From: Bacteroidia bacterium
GTDB taxonomy: Bacteria; Bacteroidota; Bacteroidia; Bacteroidales; UBA932
Length of the DNA: 61,334 bases
Reading direction: 5' to 3'
Assembly (NCBI GenBank): GCA_021153285.1
Contig: JAGKTT010000007.1
Span: forward strand, 1-61,334
The notes beneath the pieces were generated by a model. The model had not been told where the DNA came from. It did no database searches and saw only the letters and a list, made by a program, of their open reading frames with translations. The position numbers and the translations under genes are program-made. Shown here piece after piece: positions 1-7,191 of the stretch (position 1 is the stretch's first letter; each line of letters opens with the position of its first letter).

Positions 1-1
1 C

Positions 2-637
2 AGGAAGAGGGCTGAAATGGTGCGTGATGTGATTACAGGAACTTCATCTGAGGCAGAGGGGGCATCCTCTCCTGACAGCGTGGATGAGGATGAGGTGGAA
101 CTGAAATACCATTCTGATGATGATATTGTGTTCTCGTTGGATGATGAATTTACAGACGATGGTGTCAATTATCCGGAAGATAGCAAGAGGCCTTTCCGAT
201 GTATGTTCATCAGAGATGAGAAGTTGAAGGAAGGTCAGAGGGTAACTTTGAGACTTCTGGAGACTTACGAAGAGAATGGAGTCCGTATTCCGGCGAATTC
301 ACATCTGAATGCGATCTGCAAGATAGGCAACAGACTGGAATTGAATGTAAAGAGTGTGGAAATGAACGGGAAGATCATCCCGCTGAATCTATGTGCTTAT
401 GACACGGACGGATTAAAGGGTATCTATTGCCCGGAGACATCATCGAACAAGAATGCGAAAAAGGCTGAGAACGACGCCTTGAGTGCATCCGGAGCGACAT
501 TCGGAGGGCTGGTCGGAGACATTGCGAATACGATCATCCGCACTGGAGTCAATATCGCGAGGTCTTCTTCCGGAGAGGTGTCGGTGAATGTGTCATCGGG
601 ATATGAGTTTTTTCTGGTAAAATCTGAACGGAGGTAA
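2..637 (+). CDS. traM: Conjugative transposon protein TraM, C-terminal part (gene enters from left edge)
   Basis: The reading frame is open from the first bases of the window, so the true start lies outside and only about 211 codons are seen. The C-terminal half has the TraM pattern of Bacteroides conjugative transposons: a segment beginning FRCMFIRDEKLKEGQ, then a soluble domain (RVTLRLLE, LNVKSVEMNGKIIPLN) and a small-residue-rich stretch (GATFGGLVGDIAN) before the end. In this family TraM is an inner-membrane-anchored, VirB10-like scaffold of the mating apparatus, with its membrane segment in the missing N-terminus. An acidic linker (DEDEVELKYHSDDD) precedes the conserved part. The next gene, traN, starts six bases after the stop, so the two are in one operon in the usual TraM-TraN order. 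Confidence 0.85.
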   Translation, partial: RKRAEMVRDVITGTSSEAEGASSPDSVDEDEVELKYHSDDDIVFSLDDEFTDDGVNYPEDSKRPFRCMFIRDEKLKEGQRVTLRLLETYEENGVRIPANSHLNAICKIGNRLELNVKSVEMNGKIIPLNLCAYDTDGLKGIYCPETSSNKNAKKAENDALSASGATFGGLVGDIANTIIRTGVNIARSSSGEVSVNVSSGYEFFLVKSERR

Positions 638-642
638 ATGAT

Positions 643-1407
643 ATGAAGGGATTGATGAGTATTGTGATTATGTGTTTGTTGGGGTGCAGATGTATGGCTG
701 CGGAGGGGTGTGATACTCTATCAGTGTCGCTTACGCAGACAGTGCACCTTCGTTTTGCGTCTGAACTGAAATATGTGAATCTGGGAAACAGATCGATGGT
801 AGCGAAGATCATCGACGGAAGTAAGGATATTGTTGCAATCAAGGCTCGGGAGGCATTTGATTACTGTACGTCGGTAACCTGCCTGGAGTCGAACGGACAG
901 ATGCACACTTTTGTAGTGAGGTATGATGAATATCCTTCATCACTTTTGATTGACACCAGAGGGAAGGAGCGTGCCGGGATTGAGACGGTGTCTGAGATTG
1001 CCGATATATCTAGACAGGGTAAGGAACTGTATCATCTAGGATGCAGCGGATATGACATTTTCCTGCAATGCGACAACATCTTCATCAAGGATGACATGCT
1101 GTATATATCTATTTCGGTGAAGAACGGGTCGCAAGTGAGTTACGAGTTTGCTGATCCACGCTTCTCCCTCGAGAGCAGGAAGAAGACAAAAAGAAGTCTG
1201 GTGTATGAGAAAAGCGTGATTCCTCGTAGTGTATATGGGCTTGGACCTGTGGCACCGGATGGAGAAGGACACATCGTGTTCGGCTTCGACAAGATTTCGC
1301 TTGTGAAGGGGCAGGTGCTCCGCATATTTATATATGAAACTGGAGGTTCAAGGAATTTTGTGCTTACGTTAGGAATCAATGATATAAACAAGGCACATAG
1401 ACTTTAG
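643..1407 (+). CDS. traN: Conjugative transposon protein TraN
   Basis: A 254-residue protein with an N-terminal signal (MKGLMSIVIMCLLGCRCMAA) followed by the TraN/DUF4138 pattern: a beta-rich domain with HLRFASELKYVNLG, VAIKAREAF and YDEYPSSLLIDTRG, then a second domain with IFIKDDMLYISISVKN. In Bacteroidales conjugative elements TraN is a periplasmic, VirB9-like subunit that binds TraM and the outer-membrane part of the mating pore. It is slightly shorter than most relatives, which are around 300 residues. The start lies 6 bases after traM. The usual downstream genes (traO and later) are absent; a convergent gene overlaps the stop by four bases, so the transfer operon ends here. Confidence 0.85.
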   Translation: MKGLMSIVIMCLLGCRCMAAEGCDTLSVSLTQTVHLRFASELKYVNLGNRSMVAKIIDGSKDIVAIKAREAFDYCTSVTCLESNGQMHTFVVRYDEYPSSLLIDTRGKERAGIETVSEIADISRQGKELYHLGCSGYDIFLQCDNIFIKDDMLYISISVKNGSQVSYEFADPRFSLESRKKTKRSLVYEKSVIPRSVYGLGPVAPDGEGHIVFGFDKISLVKGQVLRIFIYETGGSRNFVLTLGINDINKAHRL

Positions 1408-1703
1408 GTGTTATGTGTCTTGTTTTCCTGAAAGAGTTGGAGTGCGAGATCGACATCCACCATTATTTTTCTGCCATTCTGCGATACGGCTTTTGTTATA
1501 ACATTATCTTTGAGGTGTTGAGCTGTAGAATGTGCACAACCAAATAGGTCGCAGATACCTTTCAAGCCATAGACATAGCGTTTTACAGGGGGTTGCACCT
1601 GAACCTTAGATTCTGGTTTCTCGGCAAAGCAGGATGCTACCAGAGTCTGAAATTGCGAGACTGTGAGCATCATCAATGGGGTGTCTGATTTTATCTTCTC
1701 CAT
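1404..1703 (-). CDS. DUF3853-family small DNA-binding-like protein
   Basis: A 99-residue protein whose C-terminal half (YVYGLKGICDLFGCAHSTA, then NGRKIMVDVDLALQLF) matches the DUF3853 family, small proteins common on Bacteroidota mobile elements. The core looks like a winged-helix or excisionase-type fold: a short helix-turn-helix around residues 55-75 and a beta hairpin with NGRKIMVD. The N-terminal 45 residues look like a flexible helical region. Convergent with traN, with a four-base overlap. A DNA-binding role in element excision or regulation is inferred from the fold pattern and the location; no function is established for the family. Confidence 0.7.
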   Translation of the reverse strand: MEKIKSDTPLMMLTVSQFQTLVASCFAEKPESKVQVQPPVKRYVYGLKGICDLFGCAHSTAQHLKDNVITKAVSQNGRKIMVDVDLALQLFQENKTHNT

Positions 1704-1967
1704 AAGTCACTCAATCTTTAGTGTTTAGCAAAGGTGGAGTAATTTATTTTAACCTCAAATTTTTACAAGTTTTTGGAGTCTTTTAGAGTTTCATAAGGTT
1801 TTGAAGATTCTAAAATATATTTTCTAGTGACCAAGATTTATTTTAATGCCGCAGTAAAAGGATAAAAAAAGTGATATGATTATAAAAAAGAGAAAAATCT
1901 TCAAGCATTTCACCACATAAGTTTGGAGGTCGCACCAGGCTTCTCATATTTTTATGGCAAAAACGAT

Positions 1968-2810
1968 ATGGGATGCTTTATCATTATGTTGTTGGTCTGT
2001 GTCGGTGCAGCACTGATTGCAAATTCGAGGATCATCAGATGGCAGAGAAGGGCTGCTAATGCATATTTCATAATCGCTCAAAAGGCCACTACTACAGAGG
2101 AACGCGAATGGGGCTACCGCAATGCCTATATATGCGGACATCCAAAAGCGAAGTTCTTCTTTATATATGCTGCAGCAGATGCCTTCAGCGGAAGGAAGCC
2201 ACTGACTCCGTTTGTCATTCATCTAGAGGATGGGACGGATGTGATGGCTATCTTCTATGATTATTATATCCGGAGTCAGCATCTTTTATACGGCAGTGAA
2301 AGACAGCAGGAAGTTACCCAGAGGGTACTGGAGCTGAAAGATGGCGAGAACCCTTCGTCAGACCTGTATTCGGAGGCACTGAGGACTCTTGAGAGGTATC
2401 TGGGCGAGAACTGGAGATGCGGTACCGGACCAGTCATCATATTTATGCCTTGCAGTGGAGAGCAGGCAAATTTGCAAAGGTTTGATTCTTTATCAAGGAG
2501 TCTGAAGTGGAGGTATAAGTACAATACGGACATTGAGGCCGTGCAATATACCGGTGTACGGCAAAGCAAGCATAGGAGCCGCAACCGGAATGCAATAGAA
2601 TCCAATTCCAATATTGTAATTTCTCCGAAAATCATCGGTAAGGAAGTGGTGATCATCGACGATGTGATAACGACAGGTAGCAGCCTCAGGGAGTTTGCAA
2701 GTGAGTTGCGTACCTATGGAGTGAGAATCAAGGCGGCAGTATTTCTTGCTCAGACAGCAAAACTTCCATCTGATAAAGAGATTCACAGACATATAAAAAG
2801 TGCGGACTGA
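1968..2810 (+). CDS. Phosphoribosyltransferase-fold protein with N-terminal membrane segment
   Basis: The C-terminal third carries a clear PRPP-binding loop of type I phosphoribosyltransferases: VVIIDDVITTGSSLREF, hydrophobic strand, two acidic residues, then TTGSS. Downstream VRIKAAVFLAQTAK is the next strand and helix. The N-terminus (MGCFIIMLLVCVGAALIA) is one hydrophobic segment, so the protein may be membrane-anchored. The middle, about residues 30-190, resembles nothing I can name. An upstream in-frame TTG at 1923 exists, but ATG at 1968 directly before the hydrophobic segment is more likely. The gene sits between the transfer genes and the integrase. The C-terminus resembles ComF, a protein of DNA uptake; whether it acts in DNA transfer is inference. 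Confidence 0.6.
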   Translation: MGCFIIMLLVCVGAALIANSRIIRWQRRAANAYFIIAQKATTTEEREWGYRNAYICGHPKAKFFFIYAAADAFSGRKPLTPFVIHLEDGTDVMAIFYDYYIRSQHLLYGSERQQEVTQRVLELKDGENPSSDLYSEALRTLERYLGENWRCGTGPVIIFMPCSGEQANLQRFDSLSRSLKWRYKYNTDIEAVQYTGVRQSKHRSRNRNAIESNSNIVISPKIIGKEVVIIDDVITTGSSLREFASELRTYGVRIKAAVFLAQTAKLPSDKEIHRHIKSAD

Positions 2811-2849
2811 GCGTCACTGTTAGTAGTCAGTCCGCTTTTGTTCTTCATA

Positions 2850-4163
2850 CTATTTCCTTTCAGAAAATTTGTTCATTGCATCGATCTTGGTCTTGTCGGT
2901 GACTGCGATATATGGGCGCATCGCAGTTTCATTAGCATGCCCTGTAATCTTCTGAATAACTGTAGTTGGTATACCCAATTCTATGGCTGCACAAATAAAT
3001 GTGCGTCTGCCTCCGTGTGTACCCAGCACCTCCCATTTCGGATGAACTTCGTCGTATCTTACGTTATCTTTATAATAACTATACTTTACAGGTGAGTTGA
3101 ATCCACATATTTCGCAGAGATCCTTCAGATATTCATTCATTTTCTGGTTAGATATGACCGGAAGGGCAAGATTACCAGGATATCTTTCGTCTTCATATTT
3201 CTGAAGGATTGCGCGCGAATAGGCATTAATAGGTACCTTAAGGCTGCAATCCGTCTTCTCTGTGATAACATTTATACTGTCTGTTGTTATATCGGTCCTT
3301 TTGAGTGCTGCCATATCGCTATAGCGCAATCCGGTGAAAGCGCAAAAACAGAAGAGATCTCTGGTCTTTATTAACGATGAATGATTGCGTACCGTCTTCT
3401 TATATAACTTGCCTGAAATATCCGTAAGACGGACTTCTGTTCCGTCTTGCGGGACATCAAAGTTGTATAACTTGATAAGTTCATCCCAAGTAAGGAAAAC
3501 CACTTCCTTATCTATAAGTTTGAACTTAGGCTTGAAGGTGAGGAAATCTGATGGGACTTTAACACCCAACTCTACTGCTCGTCTAAAGAACCATTTGAGC
3601 ATCTTTACATCCTTTTGGATTGACACATCCATCATGTCAAGTTCCGCTCCCTCATATGCAACAAATTCGCTGAGTTTATCTACATTCCAATCCGAAAAGC
3701 ATGTCTTAGGTGCAAAGGCAATAAGGTGCTTTTTGAAAGTATTGAATTTCTTGATTGTGCTATCAGACCATTGGCGTTCTACACGCGCAACGGCTACGAG
3801 TTTATCAAAGGTCTCATAAAACTCATAGGGATCCTTCTTCGGTTTTCCACTCTCACCATAGAGGGCATCATGAAGGAGTTCTTTAAGCACCTGTTTGGTT
3901 ATAGGAGCGCCATTGTTAGCATTTTCAAAGGTGTTGAAGGCCTTTGAAATAGCATCCAACTTGTCATTGATTTCGTTATATTTCATTCCTTTGGAGTTCA
4001 CTGCTCCTTTTTTAACCTTCTGCTTGGCATCAAACCAATAGTCAGGATTTACAGAGATTCCGATTGTTGTCTGGATTCTCGTGTTTGCAATGTGGGCTGA
4101 CATCGAGATAGGTCTTTCACCTGACTTCAAAGCCCGAGGAAAGAGATAGAACTGTACTGCCAT
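2850..4163 (-). CDS. int: Tyrosine recombinase (integrase) of the integrative element
   Basis: A 437-residue integrase of the Bacteroidales phage/conjugative-element type. It has an N-terminal arm-binding domain (MAVQFYLFPRALKSGERP and after), a SAM-like core-binding domain around residues 120-230, and a catalytic domain. Visible catalytic residues are Arg in FTGLRYSDMAALK, the H-x-x-R box HGGRR, His in ITGHANETAM and the nucleophile Tyr in MRPYIAV. The frame stays open 90 bases further upstream to 4253, but that extension is encoded by the CTGTTTGTT repeats, so ATG at 4163 is preferred. The gene points away from the tRNA-Lys cluster, the classical position of an integrase beside a tRNA attachment site. 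Confidence 0.9.
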   Translation of the reverse strand: MAVQFYLFPRALKSGERPISMSAHIANTRIQTTIGISVNPDYWFDAKQKVKKGAVNSKGMKYNEINDKLDAISKAFNTFENANNGAPITKQVLKELLHDALYGESGKPKKDPYEFYETFDKLVAVARVERQWSDSTIKKFNTFKKHLIAFAPKTCFSDWNVDKLSEFVAYEGAELDMMDVSIQKDVKMLKWFFRRAVELGVKVPSDFLTFKPKFKLIDKEVVFLTWDELIKLYNFDVPQDGTEVRLTDISGKLYKKTVRNHSSLIKTRDLFCFCAFTGLRYSDMAALKRTDITTDSINVITEKTDCSLKVPINAYSRAILQKYEDERYPGNLALPVISNQKMNEYLKDLCEICGFNSPVKYSYYKDNVRYDEVHPKWEVLGTHGGRRTFICAAIELGIPTTVIQKITGHANETAMRPYIAVTDKTKIDAMNKFSERK

Positions 4164-4487
4164 AACTGTTTGTTTTTCTTTGACAACTGTTTGTTGTTTT
4201 GGGGTTAAACTGTTTGTTATTTTCCCAACTACTGATTTCGTCTTTAAAAACATCAGCTAAAACAGGGGTAATTGTACAATGTTTTACTGAACGACTGTTT
4301 GTTTTTCTCAGATCAACTGTTTGTCATTTTACCCGTAAAGTGTTTGTAAAACTGTTTGCTTTTTTTGAGCGATTTGCAAACAAATTTGAAAAGCGATTTT
4401 CAAATGTCAAAATTTTAGGAGTATTTCGATAGATCTAATCCCCCTGAAAAAAGACAAACACTTTAGCAAACAGAAAAGCAAACACTT
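4164..4487 (+). repeat. Array of phased CTGTTTGTT-type repeats next to the integrase
   Basis: About ten copies of a 10-11 base motif, consensus AACTGTTTGTT or AAGTGTTTGT. In plus orientation they start at about 4164, 4185, 4208, 4293, 4315, 4338 and 4350. In reverse orientation (ACAAACACTT, GCAAACAGAA, GCAAACACTT) they start at 4454, 4466 and 4478. Neighbouring copies are 21-23 or 12 bases apart, near whole turns of DNA. The array begins at the integrase start codon and ends just short of the tRNA side. This is what integrase arm-type or accessory-protein binding sites look like; that role is inferred. Confidence 0.75.
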
Positions 4488-4529
4488 TTTGCAAATTACC
4501 TATCAAACTCTATCGAACTCTAAAAAACT

Positions 4530-4563
4530 AAATCGGCCTCTGAGGTATCTCAAAGACCGATTT
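4530..4563 (-). terminator. Hairpin terminator after the tRNA-Lys cluster
   Basis: Stem AAATCGG/CCGATTT with an inner stem TGAG/CTCA and loop GTAT. Read on the minus strand it is followed by TAGTTTTTTA, a U-run. It lies 33 bases past the 3' end of the last tRNA gene and would end the leftward tRNA transcript. Confidence 0.6.
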
Positions 4564-4595
4564 GCCATACTTTCTTGGACTCTATTAAACTGTCC

Positions 4596-4671
4596 TGGTG
4601 CTCCCCCAGGGGCTCGAACCCTGGACCCCAACATTAAGAGTGTCGTGCTCTACCAACTGAGCTAGGGAAGC
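4596..4671 (-). tRNA. tRNA-Lys (CTT), copy 1, CCA encoded
   Basis: Read on the minus strand it begins GCTTCCCTAGCTCAGTTGG and folds as a full cloverleaf. The acceptor stem is GCTTCCC with GGGGAGC. The D arm is AGCTCAGTTGGTAGAGC. The anticodon loop CTCTTAA gives anticodon CTT, on stem CGACA/TGTTG, and the T arm contains GGTTCGAGCC. The 3' ACCA is encoded. It is the tRNA nearest the integrase, with its 3' end facing the element. Copy 2 has the same body but no encoded CCA, so the 3' end of this copy may have been rebuilt by element integration. Confidence 0.9.
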
Positions 4672-4714
4672 TTTGCTTGAATTGCTTCAATATTTAAAAG
4701 GGCTTTCGCCTTTG

Positions 4715-4787
4715 TGCTCCCCCAGGGGCTCGAACCCTGGACCCCAACATTAAGAGTGTCGTGCTCTACCAACTGAGCTAGGGAAGC
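4715..4787 (-). tRNA. tRNA-Lys (CTT), copy 2
   Basis: Same cloverleaf and anticodon CTT as copy 1, body essentially identical. After the discriminator A the minus strand continues CAAA, so CCA is not encoded. It lies 43 bases from copy 1 and 18 from copy 3, so the three are probably one transcript. Confidence 0.9.
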
Positions 4788-4805
4788 AGTAATTTAAGAA
4801 CTTTG

Positions 4806-4878
4806 TGATTCGTTTGGGGCTCGAACCCAAGACCCCAACATTAAAAGTGTTGTGCTCTACCTACTGAGCTAACGAATC
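4806..4878 (-). tRNA. tRNA-Lys (TTT)
   Basis: Minus-strand cloverleaf with a perfectly paired acceptor stem GATTCGT/ACGAATC. The anticodon loop is CTTTTAA (anticodon TTT) on stem CAACA/TGTTG, and the T arm contains GGTTCGAGCC. CCA is not encoded. It is the first tRNA of the cluster, 23 bases after the stop of the outer-membrane protein gene, so it may be read through from that operon. Confidence 0.9.
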
Positions 4879-4901
4879 AATCCGTGGCCGTTTCGCGGGT
4901 C

Positions 4902-5453
4902 TCAAGTGAGTTCCTTTCGAATTGGGATTGCAAAGGTACAGAATCCGAAGTCCGTAGTCGGGAACGGGAAGAAAGTCAATCCGATCTCTGGCGAGATGTA
5001 GAAGCCCCAGTTGTCGCTTCGACTGACAAATGTAGACATATATGTGCTCTGGACAGAGTATTCTGTACCTACTTTAGCCGACACATATGGCTGGAATTCG
5101 GTTCTAAGAAATCTGTATCGCATTGTCATACCGAAAGGGACCTGATACAGCGATCTGTCGAGATCCGTAGTAAGAGCGGAGTTGTCGCTGAATGTATATG
5201 TCTGCTTAGGGACATATTGATTGTTCGTATTGAAGCTTGCGAATCCTCCGACTGCAAACATAGGTGTCACATAATATCCACCTTCTATATAGGCTCCGTA
5301 ACCATTGCCTGCCTGGACGAAATCATTGGCGACCGAGCCGTTGTACTGCCATCCACCGTTGATGTATTCTCTTTTACCCATCTGGGCACTGGCTTCACCT
5401 GCTGTAAGGACGAGGGCGGCTGCAGCCAGCATTATACCTATTATTCTTTTCAT
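4902..5453 (-). CDS. Small outer-membrane beta-barrel protein
   Basis: A 183-residue protein with a Sec signal peptide (MKRIIGIMLAAAALVLTAGE, cleavage near EASAQ). It then has alternating amphipathic strands rich in aromatic residues and glycine (NGYGAYIEGGYYVTPMFAVG, FGMTMRYRFLRTEFQPYVSA, WGFYISPEIGLTFF), the pattern of an eight-stranded OmpX/OmpA-like barrel. The ATG at 5453 is chosen because it gives a clean signal peptide; an in-frame ATG four codons upstream is less likely. It is the last of three small envelope genes on this strand. No specific ligand or role can be read from the sequence. Confidence 0.75.
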   Translation of the reverse strand: MKRIIGIMLAAAALVLTAGEASAQMGKREYINGGWQYNGSVANDFVQAGNGYGAYIEGGYYVTPMFAVGGFASFNTNNQYVPKQTYTFSDNSALTTDLDRSLYQVPFGMTMRYRFLRTEFQPYVSAKVGTEYSVQSTYMSTFVSRSDNWGFYISPEIGLTFFPFPTTDFGFCTFAIPIRKELT

Positions 5454-5476
5454 AATACCATTCAATATTTAGTGTT

Positions 5477-6118
5477 TTACTTAGTCTGGGTACGGGTAAT
5501 GTACGGAGACTGTACAAAAGCCTGATCTACGGCAGCCTGCATCTTCTTGACATCATTCTGGACACTTGAGCCGGCAGCACCGCCGATGTATGAAGTCCAG
5601 AGGATTTCCAGTGGCTTTCCATCTTCCTCAGTAGTGAGGTTCACGATATCGGCCAAGAGAGCATTGGTTGTGTAGGTGTAGGTTACAGGACGCGGATAAT
5701 AGAAACCTGTCCAATTGCCCCAATATCCTGAAGGCCAATATCCCGGATAGTCGAGCCACCAGTACGGATCGTCATAGTATTGCACGAACCTTTCTGTCTT
5801 GATGACATAGGTAAGCTGGATTCCAAGATCAGCGTCAGGATTGGAAGGAGTATAGATGAATCCCCTCTTCTCCATATTGGTCCTGTAGGCCTGGATCAGC
5901 GCCAGGGCATTATCGGACTGCGAATACATCGGTTTGTCTGTCTGGCCGATGACAAGGAGGCTGTCCGCGATGTCAAATGTCTGATACTGAGTAAAATCAA
6001 CATTCTTACCTGGTGATGTGTATACAAGGTATTCATTATCGCTGTCCTGTGGATAAGGTTCCTTGTGGCAGGCAGCCAGTAGCAGTACAGCTGCCGATAT
6101 GAGTAAAATCTTCTTCAT
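5477..6118 (-). CDS. DUF4136 lipoprotein
   Basis: A 213-residue lipoprotein: signal MKKILLISAAVLLLAACHKE with lipobox LAAC. The body fits DUF4136: a strand with FTQYQTFDIADS, the segment MEKRGFIYTPSNPDADLGI, an aromatic-rich stretch of Tyr/Trp/Pro/Gly around residues 118-145 (WWLDYPGYWPSGYWGNW), then a C-terminal strand with LEILWTSYIGGAAG and a final helix. The family is predicted to be a periplasmic or outer-membrane lipoprotein of unknown function. It lies 23 bases from the barrel gene and 21 from the DUF4251 gene, all on one strand, so the three are probably co-expressed. Confidence 0.8.
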   Translation of the reverse strand: MKKILLISAAVLLLAACHKEPYPQDSDNEYLVYTSPGKNVDFTQYQTFDIADSLLVIGQTDKPMYSQSDNALALIQAYRTNMEKRGFIYTPSNPDADLGIQLTYVIKTERFVQYYDDPYWWLDYPGYWPSGYWGNWTGFYYPRPVTYTYTTNALLADIVNLTTEEDGKPLEILWTSYIGGAAGSSVQNDVKKMQAAVDQAFVQSPYITRTQTK

Positions 6119-6139
6119 AATCTTTTTGTATTAATTGTT

Positions 6140-6769
6140 TTACAATGAGCTTCCTTCGAATACGTTAGAGTTATCGTATGGTACTATATTTCCTTCAATC
6201 CAGATTGTATTGGAATTGAAGTTAGGATACACGGTGGCAGATGCACGATTGGATCCCGGGAACATATAGATCTCGATTTCTGCATTTATGCCTATACCGT
6301 TTACATTCATCGAAAGTGTGGTACGGCCTTTACTGTCAGTCCTGACTTCAAGCCCGGAAATCGCTCCATCCACTGTCACTCCTCCCACACCGTTGGGACC
6401 AGATGCAAAATTGCTTGGGGAAATCTGGACCACCGCTCTGTTACCTTTTACAGAAATGAAGTTTGTTGTGGAATTGACAAACACAGTCTGCCCGTTGCGG
6501 AACTGCACATTATCGGCCTCGAGCACAAAGTCCTGATTGCGAAGAGCCGCACGTGCCTGCACCGAAGCGAGAGAGTCTGCCAGATTCTGAAGCTGCCGTT
6601 CCTGAGCGGATCGGGCTCTGAACTCGGCCATATCCTTATGCCATTGGTCCATAAGCTGCTGCCTCCTCGAAGCACCGGTATTACGATTGTCTGTCTGTGC
6701 AGACACGTCGGGGGCAATCGTCGAAAGCCCTGCGACAACGACCATCAAGGTCAGCAAGATTCGTTTCAT
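6140..6769 (-). CDS. DUF4251 periplasmic protein
   Basis: A 209-residue protein with signal peptide MKRILLTLMVVVAGLSTIAP (cleavage near DVSAQ), a charged helical stretch to about residue 70, and a beta-sandwich-like C-terminal domain of the DUF4251 type: DFVLEADNVQFRNGQTVFVN, FISVKGNRAVVQIS, ISGLEVRTDSKGRTTLSMN, SATVYPNFNSN. Function is unknown; many Bacteroidales carry several copies. It is first in the three-gene envelope operon. The 420 bases upstream carry no gene, and I see no clear promoter for this strand there. Confidence 0.75.
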   Translation of the reverse strand: MKRILLTLMVVVAGLSTIAPDVSAQTDNRNTGASRRQQLMDQWHKDMAEFRARSAQERQLQNLADSLASVQARAALRNQDFVLEADNVQFRNGQTVFVNSTTNFISVKGNRAVVQISPSNFASGPNGVGGVTVDGAISGLEVRTDSKGRTTLSMNVNGIGINAEIEIYMFPGSNRASATVYPNFNSNTIWIEGNIVPYDNSNVFEGSSL

Positions 6770-7105
6770 ATACTTTAATTTTTAACTTTTCAAAACTCCG
6801 TAAAGCAAAGTGCAGGCCATTTCGAAAAATCCGGAAACAATCTGTAAAAACCTTGGAACACAGACGAGATGGACAAAGAATGCATAATGATGATTTATGT
6901 GTCCGAAGGTAACTCGCAGCACACCTCGGAACACATTTAAATACAATATAGTGAGAGAGACTGGATCCAATGTGTTCCAAAGTTTGGAAAAAGAAGGCAG
7001 CCGAGACTGTCTGCATCGGGCTGGCAACCTGTCCTTTACAGTTCAAAGATGGAAGTCATATCCCGAAATAACATAGAAAATATTAACATATTACATATAA
7101 ATTAT

Positions 7106-7113
7106 TATATTTG
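7106..7113 (+). promoter_or_regulatory. Bacteroidales -7 box (TATATTTG) for the DUF4988 lipoprotein
   Basis: TATATTTG matches the TAnnTTTG consensus, 78 bases before the ATG at 7192. The rest of the 6770-7191 gap is AT-rich with no gene; nothing else stands out in it. Confidence 0.6.
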
Positions 7114-7191
7114 CAATTAAATTTAGACCACAGCACACCACACTAAACTAAAACAATCAGGCAAACAACTAATAATAAAACATTAAACATA

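Noticed and set aside
4254..4432. Small plus-strand open frame and the extended integrase N-terminus around the repeats
   Set aside because: The codons are made by the repeated CTGTTTGTT motifs; no family features and a better integrase start at 4163.
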